IMG/VR virus record: IMGVR_UViG_3300030202_000729
Location: 1-62,239 of that record
Direction: 5' to 3' (one strand)
DNA length: 62,239 bases
From: a virus
The notes under the pieces were generated by a model. That model was not told where the DNA came from. It saw nothing but the letters and a program-made list of their open reading frames with translations, and did no database searches. This document shows, in pieces, positions 37,967 to 47,227 of this stretch (the first letter of the stretch is position 1; each line of letters begins with the position of its first letter). A program made the position numbers and the translations under genes.

Positions 37967-38368
37967 TCAACTAGTCATTTTTGCTGCGAAGTACTCTGCC
38001 CTCACACCATTAGTTGAATCGTTAGAATAGATCTTAACATCATTACTTCCGCTCATTACATGCCAAGGAAGCAAGATGTACTCGTTGGGCTTAAGACGAG
38101 CTATGATTTGTGATCCTATTAGGATAAACAAATTCTTATTAGCTGTACTTGTAGCATTCTTTACAAACACAAACAAAGTTATGTCTGTATCTGTATAGTA
38201 ATCAGATGCATCTACCAGGATAGCTGGTGCCCCTGATGCTTCTTTAATAGTTTTGATGCGTCTGTCCGCATCGCTGCTAACGGCAAAAGACTTATCGTGT
38301 CTTGCACCAATAGCATTGCTGAAAAGGTTTCTAGATCTTACACTTAGTCTTGTCGTAATACTTGCCAT
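37967..38368 (-). CDS. Small beta-rich virion-type protein, paralogue of the 29,375 gene
   Basis: 133 residues, beginning MASITTRLSVRSRNLFSNAI. Beta-rich. LFVFVKNATST, then ARLKPNEYILLPWH, corresponds in order and spacing to the 122-residue protein at 29,375. It is tightly packed between the 136-residue gene (adjacent) and the holin gene (one base). Probably a decoration or fibre-associated protein. Confidence 0.55.
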   Translation of the reverse strand: MASITTRLSVRSRNLFSNAIGARHDKSFAVSSDADRRIKTIKEASGAPAILVDASDYYTDTDITLFVFVKNATSTANKNLFILIGSQIIARLKPNEYILLPWHVMSGSNDVKIYSNDSTNGVRAEYFAAKMTS

Positions 38369-38779
38369 TTATTGGATTATTGTAAGGAGTCTCTCTATGT
38401 GCTCACCGGTAATTTCTTCGGGGAGTTGAGACTCTTTAATCATATGCAGGTAAGCCTCTGTAGGCTCATCCAACATATCTTCTACAGCTTGTAGCTGTGC
38501 TTTCCTTTCTTCAATCAAGGTTTCATTATCCTTCTCGAGCTTCTCCATTGCGTCTGCGTCTTGCGCTTCTACAAGTGATTGCATCTTTACGGACACCTCT
38601 TGAAATTCAAAAGTAGGCTCAGCTGCTTTCTCAAGCGGCTCTAGCTTATGTCTCAACTCTTTCAAGTTCTTACCAACGAGAACACTAAAACGTGCTCCTT
38701 TGATTTGTTTAACTGACTCAAGACCTCTGAAGACCTCAAGCAACTCTCTGTTTGTAGCTTCTATTTTAGTAGTTGCCAT
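38369..38779 (-). CDS. Helical protein of a common phage family (136 aa)
   Basis: 136 residues, mostly helical. It starts with an ATNRELLEVFRGLESV helix, then KGARFSVLVGKNLKELRHKL, followed by Glu/Lys-rich coiled-coil (EKLEKDNETLIEERKAQLQA) and an acidic end. The block KGxRFSVLVxKN is one I know from many phages near fibre genes, without a function. A promoter-like TATATTTG lies 28 bases before its ATG, so it could begin a transcription unit with holin and downstream genes. Confidence 0.6.
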   Translation of the reverse strand: MATTKIEATNRELLEVFRGLESVKQIKGARFSVLVGKNLKELRHKLEPLEKAAEPTFEFQEVSVKMQSLVEAQDADAMEKLEKDNETLIEERKAQLQAVEDMLDEPTEAYLHMIKESQLPEEITGEHIERLLTIIQ

Positions 38780-38806
38780 TTTAATTGTGTTTTATGGTTT
38801 ACAATA

Positions 38807-38814
38807 CAAATATA
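38807..38814 (-). promoter_or_regulatory. Bacteroidota-type -7 element TATATTTG
   Basis: The minus strand reads TATATTTG (consensus TAnnTTTG) in the 40-base gap downstream of the 516-residue fibre gene. The predicted start would leave a leader of about 20 bases before the ATG at 38,779. No -33 TTTG at the expected distance. Confidence 0.45.
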
Positions 38815-38819
38815 TGAAA

Positions 38820-40370
38820 TTAGGCTATTCTATACACACTAACTGCTGAAGAACCTGTACGTCTAATTCTAAATCGTCCAACTCCTGAAGTAAATGCATC
38901 TTCTGCTGCGTCCTGTGCTGATATAACTGCAGCACCTACTAGTGTTACGCCAGTACCTGCAGTCAAGGTTACAAAAGATGTACCATCTGTTGCTAAGTTT
39001 ATTAAGCTAAAGTCAAAAGCGTCGTCATCTGCTGTCAACCCAAGAGTGCTGATGTAGTTGGCTGCAGTGTCTGTAGCCTTACTTCTATCAGCTGTTGGGG
39101 TACATGTTACAATACCAGTCAGCACGTTGGCTGCAGATACTACTGTAGTACCGTCATCTGTTGTAGCAGGAGTATTCTGATGCAATACAACGCCTGCATC
39201 ACCTCTTTGGATAACACCAGCAGCGAATGTCACATTCTGTGAGTTGTCCACAGTTACAGCAGTTGTAGCGGTGCCTGAAGATCCTGTCTTAATTACAACT
39301 GAACCGTCTGTACCAGATCCCGCTCTAAGACCACCATGTATTTCTGTGTCGCCTCCGTTGCCGTTAGTATCACCTGCACCAGCTTGTACAACTACTTTAC
39401 CTCCTGCATTTCCAGTGCCTGATGCACTAGAACCTGATATAGTCAATGCGGGGCTTGATCCTGATGTACATGCATTCATAGCTATTGCCTGAGCTGTACT
39501 TCCATTAGAAGGTCCCAGAGATATGCCAGAGTTGATGTTCAGGTCACTTGTAAAGTAGGGTGTAGGTGTAGAACTGCCTATAAAGACTTTTCCCGTACTG
39601 TCCAGTCTGATACCTTCTGCACTACCATCACCTGACAGGAATCCTGTACCAAGGTCAATAGTGTTGTTAGCCATATCTAGTGAACTTGATATAGTACCAA
39701 TTGCAGATGCAATACTAATACCTCCATCAGAGTTGGTAATAGTAATGTTTGTACCTGCGGTTAGTGTACCTACTGCAGGACCACTGCTTCCCCCAATAAG
39801 AACTTGCCCGTTTGTAGACATTGCTACAGCAGCAAGTGTATCAGTTCCTGAGTCCTGTGTTATGATTACAGACTTATCTGCAAACGCAGTAGCCCCAGTA
39901 CCTCCATTCGCTACTTTCAATGTTCCAGTTACGTGTGCTGAATTGCTGAGTGTAGCTTGTGAAAGGAATGCTGAGCTGGTATTGTTACATGCACTTAGAT
40001 CAAGTTGTGCTTGATTGATGTCCAATACCAAGTTTGTCTTTGTCAGGTCTGAGCTTAGGGTCTCATTCTTAATTTCAAGTACAGTATCATTAGATCTGAT
40101 TCCTTTGAAAATAAGAGTGTTCTTTTCATTACCTGTTATAGTATTACCAAAACCTCCTCCTACAAATAGAGGTGTTAGGGTAGATGTACCCAGTGCGCTG
40201 CCTAGACTCTTAGTACCTGAGGTAGTACTGCCATCTTGTAGCACAGGAAACACATCCTCTAGCTTGTAAGCAGACGACTCTGATGTTTTGCTGTTTTGTA
40301 TAACTAGCCTCTCATTTGATACAGAGGCACTTTTGGATTTTAATCCAAGATCTACGATTCTTTTTGCCAT
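38820..40370 (-). CDS. Tail/head fibre-type protein (516 aa)
   Basis: 516 residues. The N-terminus (MAKRIVDLGLKSKSASVSNE) resembles virion-attachment segments. The rest is a Ser/Thr/Gly-rich beta protein with fibre signatures: LKVANGGTGATAFADKSVII near 153-172 (the VANGGTGAT motif of phage fibres), GTNITITNSDGG, and a Gly-rich stretch KVVVQAGAGDTNGNGGDTEI. It starts one base after the 2106-residue adhesin. Probably a trimeric fibre for host binding or an adaptor for the giant adhesin. Confidence 0.7.
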   Translation of the reverse strand: MAKRIVDLGLKSKSASVSNERLVIQNSKTSESSAYKLEDVFPVLQDGSTTSGTKSLGSALGTSTLTPLFVGGGFGNTITGNEKNTLIFKGIRSNDTVLEIKNETLSSDLTKTNLVLDINQAQLDLSACNNTSSAFLSQATLSNSAHVTGTLKVANGGTGATAFADKSVIITQDSGTDTLAAVAMSTNGQVLIGGSSGPAVGTLTAGTNITITNSDGGISIASAIGTISSSLDMANNTIDLGTGFLSGDGSAEGIRLDSTGKVFIGSSTPTPYFTSDLNINSGISLGPSNGSTAQAIAMNACTSGSSPALTISGSSASGTGNAGGKVVVQAGAGDTNGNGGDTEIHGGLRAGSGTDGSVVIKTGSSGTATTAVTVDNSQNVTFAAGVIQRGDAGVVLHQNTPATTDDGTTVVSAANVLTGIVTCTPTADRSKATDTAANYISTLGLTADDDAFDFSLINLATDGTSFVTLTAGTGVTLVGAAVISAQDAAEDAFTSGVGRFRIRRTGSSAVSVYRIA

Positions 40371-40371
40371 T

Positions 40372-43300
40372 TTAGAATATTATTTCGTTGTCATCAGATC
40401 CAATAATGCCTGTATTAGATTGAATAGGTTTAGTATTGTTTCGGTCTGGTAAACTCGGACCAGGGTCATTAACTATAGTGCAGTTCTGACAGAACTTTAT
40501 CATAAACTCATATAGAGTTCTTAGATAAGTCTGCCCAGACTCATTGTTTATTTTTTGTCCCCGTATGGTCTTACACCTAACCCAGAATTCATTGCTCGTG
40601 GTTTTAGTTGTAGGACTTATTTGTTGTGCTGGTACATCTCTCTTAGCGATGTGGTAAGATGATTTAGTAAGACCTCTTACATTTCTTACTACCCTCACTG
40701 TCTCTCCAGCACTGTATGTGCTCTTTGGTGTCCATCTCTTAGATCCTCCTCTTATCCAGTCTGTTCTACAATCTCTTTCTTGGTACTTGTTCCTAAGAGT
40801 TTTATTATCGTACTCACAACTGTACAAGCAAGACAAATCTAATCCCTGATTGAATAGGTAGTTTATTAGAGTAAGTTTGATTAGATCGTGTTCGCTAGCA
40901 TTCTTTACTCCAGATCTTAGCTTAAACAACATCTTACTTCCTTCTGTTGCAGAGCAAGTCATAGCTTCAGTTCTCCATACGTCAAAAGTTTGACCGTTGA
41001 ACATAGGATCGCATGATATCTCTAAGGTTTCTACCTCCTCTATAATTACGTTTGGATCTTTTATTGGCGGCTCATCAGGGCAATTTCCAAGTTGTATACA
41101 ATCTGGAACAGGGGGTTCAGGACAATCTGCGTCTTCAGGACAAGGATTTATAACAACTGTGTCACAGTCAGGATTGGTAGGATCTGGACACTCTGGGGTA
41201 TCGCAATCTGGATCTACATTACCAAATTCGTCTTCACACTCATCATCATCATTGTTCTCTACGCAAAGTTCTGAATCAGGAGCACAGCTACAATACTCGC
41301 AGTCGCCAGGTACAAATACCTGAGCATCTGGATTATAATTGCATGCTTCTGGATCTCCGCACCCTTCTTCATTACCAAAGGTCTCATCACATATCTTAAG
41401 TCCCCCAGTCTCCTCATCCTCGCACTCTTGGCATTCTGGAAGTTCTGGGTTTGTTATACATGTTTCAGTACCATCGTAATTGCAGTTACCTGCATCGAAG
41501 TTTGCAGCTGGATCGTAGTTAGTAGCTGACTCATCTGTACATCCAGGATTAAAGTCATCACAATCCTGAGGGTTTAACACTTCATTGCACGGCTCATTAC
41601 AACTTCCATTAGGGATGTTGGTTGTATTAAGATCTATAGTGAACGTTTGAAGTTGGTCCAAGAATTGAACCAGCTGGTCCAAACAATCAACTAGAGTTAA
41701 ATCTACAAGAGTTGCTACTGAATGAGGTATACAAACTACAAGGTAGTTACCTGCATACATTCCGTTAGTAGAAAACATCCCTTCGGGAACTGTTGTAACA
41801 TTTGTGGCTAGGAACCCTCCTACTACAACACCGCCTTGTCCAGCTACGATAGGTGGGTCAGTAGCCTCAGAAGCAAGAATAGAATCAGATTGTTGAGAGT
41901 AAAGAGTAAGCAGTGTTTCACTACCAACACTCTGATTTCCATTTATCATAGAAACAATGCCTATGTTAAAATCAGGTGATATCCCATTACCGTCAGGGTC
42001 AGTATCAACTGTAAAGCTAGCTCCCCCTACTGCAGTATCCTGCAAGAAATTTTCTTCAGTAAGATTGCCTTGCCCATCGTCAACAGGCTCTGTTGCACAC
42101 TCTGCTTCACTATGTGTTATTGATATGGCGGTTACAACTGTTGCCTCAAATACGTTAGTACAGTCTTCATATATACATGTGTCATTGTACAAATCAAAGG
42201 GTGTACCGTCATTGTACTCAGTGGTAGCATTTGGGTCGTAGTTAGTTGCTTCTTCGTCATTACACCCTGCAATAAACTCTGGACAGTCTTCTCCTATACC
42301 AACACTCACCAAGCCACCATCTGATCCATCTGGAGTAATACTACTACATAGAGGTAGAGTAGGATCTTGTGATGGGAATGGACTTCCTAATTGAGTTAGA
42401 TAAACGTAGTATTGCCCTTGAGGTATATTGTCAAATAGAATATTTACTGCATTCAGGTTTTGAGGTTCTACACCTCCACTCAACTCCATGTAATCTGCTA
42501 TGCTAAGTACTTGTATAGAGCCCACTGACGCTCCTCCCTCTGCAGGGAATATCTCAATCTCAAATTGGAACAGCTGTCCCTGTGTTACAAGTGCGTACTC
42601 TTGACCAGATATGTCTGATCCTGTGTACACCCCGAATACATTTACAGCAATTTGTCCTGAACCTACGTTTGTAAATCCAGTTGTAACATCTCCTATAAGG
42701 TCACATTCAAAGGAAGTGCTCGTTATACAGAAGTCTATAAAGTTAGTACAGTCTACAAAATCCGGAGGGAAAACACATAGTCCATCTTTGTCATTGGTCC
42801 CTTTAGACTTTTTCCATGTTCTGCTGCTAAGTATACTAGACTGACAGAAAGCGTAAGGATCTTGTGAATATCCTGCAGGGAAAGCGTTAGTGTTGCTCCA
42901 AGGATAACTGAAATCATCCCCCGCCCAGTTATCTGCACTAAATACATCACAGTCGCAGTACAGCACCCAGAAGTTGTAAGGCAAGTAATAAGTAATATTA
43001 CATTGCTTTGGGTTGATAGCCAATACAGCTAGGTATTGTTTGCCTGCTTGAAGTCCAAGTGTTGTATTTCCTAGATCGCCTGGGAAGTTTGTACCAAAAG
43101 ATAAATTCTGCGCTGTCCCATTATTTAAAAGTACATTGACTGTGCTGTAGCCCTCATTGATGGGAAGTGTTGTGTAAACATTACCTCCTACTCCCTGATT
43201 ACCCCACGCATATTGATCGTAGTCAAAAGCATCTATATCATAAATTAGCAGACTATAAGCACCTGCATCAACGTTATTGTTCCAATAGTTCAACCACTCA

Positions 43301-46300
43301 GACGGATCAATTGTAGTCCCCTCACCGTTAGCTGCTGATATAATAGCATTAGTGTTTACCCCTGCTTGAAATTGGAATGAAGTGAACTGTGCAGTACCTC
43401 CTGGGTTATCCCCTGCTATACCTTCGTCTGGTGGTGAGTAGTTTACTGCATTTCCTATGTTACCTACAAGCCACTCTTCATTGGCTACATTTAATCCTCC
43501 ATAAGCAGAACCATTTCCTACTGGGGGTGCATCTATAACGGATGCATTTACCCCGTAAGGTATGAAGTTGTGTGGGTCTACAGCCCCTGCAGGCAAAGTG
43601 TCTTTGCAGTATATACAGCTTCCATCATCTACGGTAGCCAGTTCATCAAAGTTTTGTGCATTTGCGTCTGTACATCCAGGCACCTCTTCAACAACTATTG
43701 GATCTTCGTACTCGGTTTGACCGAATACTACAAACTCATACTCTCTGCTCCAGTCTCCAATACCTGCAGCTCCTGATGTAATACCCCCAATATGATCTAC
43801 TGTTTTAGAAATCTTAATAGAACTAACTGCATTAAATACTACACCATTGTCATTCTGTAGGTTAAATTGCTCTACTGCTATATCTTCTACATCAAGATCT
43901 ATGAAAGGTCTATCAGTGGTAGTATCATTAATTTCTCCCAGCAATCTAAATTCTGTCTCCTGTACGGTAGTTTGGTTAAACAGTATTGTTGTAGTATTAA
44001 AATCCGCAAGACCTATTACTTCATTGTCTGTAGTATTATCTGTATTTATAGGATAGAGAGATCCGTCCAGCAAGTGCCTGCCTGGGGTGTATTTCCAATC
44101 GTATATGTTATACGCATTATCGTCTACAGGTAAAGAACTGCCTGTAACTACACCTGCAGCACTGAGATTGGTTTGAAATTGAATAGTATTTCCCCCAAAA
44201 TCAGTAGAAGTATCAACTCCGTCTATACTTATTGATGATAGAGTTGCACTTGCGTTGTATATATTGGTTTGCAAAAATGTCAACTCTGGATTAGCTGCTT
44301 CTACTCCTGCGGGATTTGTCAAAGTACTCTTTGGGTACAGAGTAATGAACGTTCTCATATTTGACAGAGAGGTTCTTCCTGCTGCATAGCTTAGATCACC
44401 TGTATTGTATACAGAGTTTACTCTTCCCCAAGGCTGCCTAGTATCTCTATCATATCCTACAGTGTGGATGTTTTGAGAAGAGCTGTAGCCGTCTGAGTGT
44501 GTATTATCTATCGTTAATGTAGTATTTGGATCTAGATTAACATGAGTAGGGCTGTAACTAAAAGGAACTTCGCTAAAACCACCTACATTGAAAAGGGTAG
44601 GAATAGAGTTTACTACTACGTTGTTAGCGTTTTTATACTGCTTACTAGTTACATAATCACTTACTCCTTGTGCTGGGGCAAACTCTGTTAAAACGTTTGA
44701 TTGAAAAAGTGTCCCATCTTCATCACCATTAACTCCTGGATATGCTGTCTTGTTTAGTACAGGGAAATCTATGTGAGAGTAAAAGGGCACAAGTGTAACA
44801 GCTACATTTGTTACCAAGTACTCTCCTAGGTTAGTAGGTTCTAGGTTTGATTCAACCCCAAAAGCATGGTCAGCTTCTGCAAAACTCAGCGCTTTGTTGT
44901 ACGGCAGTATAAGCCCAAACTCATCAAAACTTCCATTACCTTCTACATTAAGTATTTGATCGGTGTATGTTTGTTTGTTTCCTTCAGAAGTATTGCCTGC
45001 GTACTTCTTACCCATACAAGCTGCAAATGCTTGATTTTGTATAGTACTTATTCCAGCAGATTGGGTAGTTGCATTCCTAAAGAATTTATCCCTCTTGCCT
45101 ATTAGTAGGTTTACAAAGACATCTCTTGAGCCCCCTGCGTGTCCTTCATCAGCAGAATTATGTGATATATTGATGCCGTTTGCGCCATTATTAAACAAAG
45201 CACTATTTATACCGATAGAATCAGATGGAGGTATTATTCCTCCATTGTAGGGTCCTAGATTAGTCTCTGTTTCCTGCAGGTACTGACCTTTATACAAAGC
45301 TCTTAAGCCAAGTGTAATTTGTTTTACGTCTCTTTCTCCTTCTTGTTGTGAAGTTGGTCCAAGAGACTGGTAAAGATTTTCTCCATTAAGGCTCAAAACC
45401 TTTATGCACATTCCATCATGCATTATAGAAGTTCCTATTCCTGCACCGTACTGGGAGTTTATAGGACTAAATCTATTAGAAGGGTATTGGGAGTAAGTAT
45501 TACTGCCTTCAGCACTATTAAATTTTCCTAGCGCATTGACTTTACACCAATTTATACTTCCGCTATTAAGATTACCATCAGCTAATACTCCTTGGTTATT
45601 GTACTTTACTCCACTAACTGTGTCATATAAAGCAGAGCCTACTGCTGTATTAGCTGCTGAATACGTAAAGCCGTCTGCCCCTGTTTTTCTTGCAAAACTA
45701 TTTGAGAGTGTAGGGTTGTTTCTTCTATTCCAATCCCACATAAACTCACTAATCGCATCTATTCCTTCCCCTATATCCCCGCAGTTGTCTGGATATGTAT
45801 CGTATGTTTGCTGATGAAATACACCAGATAACTTTCCAAAGCTTAAGGGTTTATCATCTACTCTCCAGAACTCATGTTTCAGACCTTGAGATGAAACTCC
45901 TCCTTTAGAGTTACTTCTTATCCAAGCCCCTGCAGATATAAAAATATGCCTATCTCTAGCGTTTATTGGACCTTTTACGTCCCATGAAAGTCCATGCGCT
46001 CCATAATTTGAATCTTTTTCCAAAGGTTTAAATAAAGGATCGCTGTCTTGCGTCCTTAGTGGTATCTTCTCCGCTACTCTATTGTGTACTATGTATTGGA
46101 AAATCTCTTTGTGAGACCCGTCTGAAAATAGTACATTGAATCTTATGCTATATAAATCTTCTCTCCAGCTGCCGCTCTCCCCAATCTCGTATTGTATACT
46201 AATGATTTTATGCCCCCCTGGTCTGTAATCGTAGGTTACACTACGAATCTTGTTTAACAGAGCATCTCCTGTTATTATCTCATCTGAGCCGGCTTTAAGT

Positions 46301-46692
46301 ATACCTGTAGGCAGTATTCCCACTACCTCTGCAAATCCTTGTGTTCTTAAAAACAGGCCATCATTAACATCATTAGATATACTCCCATCAGGATTAGCTG
46401 CTGGACCTATAGATCCCAAATAGGTTCTATATGGAGCTATGATAGCAGTATTTGCATGATAATCATTAGTCCTAGAAGATATTGGGGTGACGTAGAAGTG
46501 CTTGGACGGCTTGTAGTTGACATTAATAGATTCGTCTTTAATGTTAACATCAGCTGCCTTCGCAGCTACAGATACAGAAGTAGAACCCCCTCCAGTTCCA
46601 CCACCACCTGTACCGGATGTGGTTTTAACTGTGGTAGTCTTAGTTGTTGTACTACTTTTAGTAGTCTTTGACGCTTTTGAGTATTTAGACAT
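40372..46692 (-). CDS. Giant adhesin-like virion protein with GCTD repeats (2106 aa)
   Basis: 2106 residues. A Ser/Thr/Lys start (MSKYSKASKTTKSSTTTKTT) is followed by a Gly-rich linker with GGGGTGGG (about 28-36) and no signal peptide, arguing for assembly on the virion. Residues about 60-1000 are beta-rich. From about 1000, copies of a host-type Cys repeat appear: GCTDANAQNFDELATVDDGS (about 1003), GCNDEEATNYDPNA (about 1480), GCTDESATNYDPAANF (about 1718) and GCGDPEACNYNPDA (about 1780). Then comes an Asp/Glu/Pro/Cys-rich stretch and a C-terminal region (about 1900-2106) with further Cys. Such repeats occur in surface proteins of Cryomorphaceae-like bacteria. Probably the main host-binding fibre. 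The gene is 10% of the window. Confidence 0.7.
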   Translation of the reverse strand: MSKYSKASKTTKSSTTTKTTTVKTTSGTGGGGTGGGSTSVSVAAKAADVNIKDESINVNYKPSKHFYVTPISSRTNDYHANTAIIAPYRTYLGSIGPAANPDGSISNDVNDGLFLRTQGFAEVVGILPTGILKAGSDEIITGDALLNKIRSVTYDYRPGGHKIISIQYEIGESGSWREDLYSIRFNVLFSDGSHKEIFQYIVHNRVAEKIPLRTQDSDPLFKPLEKDSNYGAHGLSWDVKGPINARDRHIFISAGAWIRSNSKGGVSSQGLKHEFWRVDDKPLSFGKLSGVFHQQTYDTYPDNCGDIGEGIDAISEFMWDWNRRNNPTLSNSFARKTGADGFTYSAANTAVGSALYDTVSGVKYNNQGVLADGNLNSGSINWCKVNALGKFNSAEGSNTYSQYPSNRFSPINSQYGAGIGTSIMHDGMCIKVLSLNGENLYQSLGPTSQQEGERDVKQITLGLRALYKGQYLQETETNLGPYNGGIIPPSDSIGINSALFNNGANGINISHNSADEGHAGGSRDVFVNLLIGKRDKFFRNATTQSAGISTIQNQAFAACMGKKYAGNTSEGNKQTYTDQILNVEGNGSFDEFGLILPYNKALSFAEADHAFGVESNLEPTNLGEYLVTNVAVTLVPFYSHIDFPVLNKTAYPGVNGDEDGTLFQSNVLTEFAPAQGVSDYVTSKQYKNANNVVVNSIPTLFNVGGFSEVPFSYSPTHVNLDPNTTLTIDNTHSDGYSSSQNIHTVGYDRDTRQPWGRVNSVYNTGDLSYAAGRTSLSNMRTFITLYPKSTLTNPAGVEAANPELTFLQTNIYNASATLSSISIDGVDTSTDFGGNTIQFQTNLSAAGVVTGSSLPVDDNAYNIYDWKYTPGRHLLDGSLYPINTDNTTDNEVIGLADFNTTTILFNQTTVQETEFRLLGEINDTTTDRPFIDLDVEDIAVEQFNLQNDNGVVFNAVSSIKISKTVDHIGGITSGAAGIGDWSREYEFVVFGQTEYEDPIVVEEVPGCTDANAQNFDELATVDDGSCIYCKDTLPAGAVDPHNFIPYGVNASVIDAPPVGNGSAYGGLNVANEEWLVGNIGNAVNYSPPDEGIAGDNPGGTAQFTSFQFQAGVNTNAIISAANGEGTTIDPSEWLNYWNNNVDAGAYSLLIYDIDAFDYDQYAWGNQGVGGNVYTTLPINEGYSTVNVLLNNGTAQNLSFGTNFPGDLGNTTLGLQAGKQYLAVLAINPKQCNITYYLPYNFWVLYCDCDVFSADNWAGDDFSYPWSNTNAFPAGYSQDPYAFCQSSILSSRTWKKSKGTNDKDGLCVFPPDFVDCTNFIDFCITSTSFECDLIGDVTTGFTNVGSGQIAVNVFGVYTGSDISGQEYALVTQGQLFQFEIEIFPAEGGASVGSIQVLSIADYMELSGGVEPQNLNAVNILFDNIPQGQYYVYLTQLGSPFPSQDPTLPLCSSITPDGSDGGLVSVGIGEDCPEFIAGCNDEEATNYDPNATTEYNDGTPFDLYNDTCIYEDCTNVFEATVVTAISITHSEAECATEPVDDGQGNLTEENFLQDTAVGGASFTVDTDPDGNGISPDFNIGIVSMINGNQSVGSETLLTLYSQQSDSILASEATDPPIVAGQGGVVVGGFLATNVTTVPEGMFSTNGMYAGNYLVVCIPHSVATLVDLTLVDCLDQLVQFLDQLQTFTIDLNTTNIPNGSCNEPCNEVLNPQDCDDFNPGCTDESATNYDPAANFDAGNCNYDGTETCITNPELPECQECEDEETGGLKICDETFGNEEGCGDPEACNYNPDAQVFVPGDCEYCSCAPDSELCVENNDDDECEDEFGNVDPDCDTPECPDPTNPDCDTVVINPCPEDADCPEPPVPDCIQLGNCPDEPPIKDPNVIIEEVETLEISCDPMFNGQTFDVWRTEAMTCSATEGSKMLFKLRSGVKNASEHDLIKLTLINYLFNQGLDLSCLYSCEYDNKTLRNKYQERDCRTDWIRGGSKRWTPKSTYSAGETVRVVRNVRGLTKSSYHIAKRDVPAQQISPTTKTTSNEFWVRCKTIRGQKINNESGQTYLRTLYEFMIKFCQNCTIVNDPGPSLPDRNNTKPIQSNTGIIGSDDNEIIF

Positions 46693-46703
46693 CTATATTC
46701 GTA

Positions 46704-47168
46704 TTAACATCCGCAGGCGCAGACTTCCGTACAAAGTTCTTTAGCTTTTAATACCTTGGCATTTGCCAATTCACCTGCACCCAATACTTGTGCTTCATGT
46801 TTTGCAGACTGTAACAATAGATGTATAGTCTGTGCTCTTTTTAAATCTTCAACACACTTGTTGCATTTACACGTACAGTTTATAGCGTCGTGTACGAGTT
46901 TAGCTATGCAACAGTCTATTTCTGCAGTAGAGACTGTATAGTTGTCTTTAACTATTACTCCTTTGCTATCTCGAATTACAGTACGAACAACACCAGTTGT
47001 TTTTAGTTTTACAGTCTTAGTGAAAGTTCCTTTACGTGAATTTTCAGAAAAAGTAGTAGAAGTACCTGTAGAAAGGTCTGTTACCTCAATGGTGTACCTA
47101 GTTCTTGGTTTAAGCTTAGAAGCTTTAACTCTTATTTTGGTGTCGTTATATACTGCTCGTGATGCCAT
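46704..47168 (-). CDS. Cys-rich small structural-type protein (154 aa)
   Basis: 154 residues. The first 90 are beta-rich and Thr/Lys-rich (RTRYTIEVTDLSTGTSTTF, then TVKLKTTGVVRTVIRDSKGV), like an immunoglobulin-type domain. The remainder holds nine Cys in pairs (DCCIAKL, NCTCKCNKCVEDL, ELCTEVCACGC) with a helix between. Clustered Cys suggest metal binding or, outside the cell, disulfides. It lies 11 bases before the giant adhesin and may attach it to the capsid; this is a guess from order. Confidence 0.5.
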   Translation of the reverse strand: MASRAVYNDTKIRVKASKLKPRTRYTIEVTDLSTGTSTTFSENSRKGTFTKTVKLKTTGVVRTVIRDSKGVIVKDNYTVSTAEIDCCIAKLVHDAINCTCKCNKCVEDLKRAQTIHLLLQSAKHEAQVLGAGELANAKVLKAKELCTEVCACGC

Positions 47169-47185
47169 GATTTAAAAGTATTAAA

Positions 47186-47207
47186 GGGGGTGCCCAATTG
47201 CACCCCC
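47186..47207 (-). terminator. Intrinsic terminator after the 404-aa structural gene region
   Basis: On the minus strand an eight-pair perfect stem GGGGGTGC/GCACCCCC encloses a six-base loop and is followed by TTTAATACTTTT. It lies 20 bases past the stop of the 404-residue gene and before the Cys-rich gene, so transcripts of the 404-residue gene should mostly end here. Confidence 0.8.
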
Positions 47208-47227
47208 ATTAATTTATAGATTAATTA

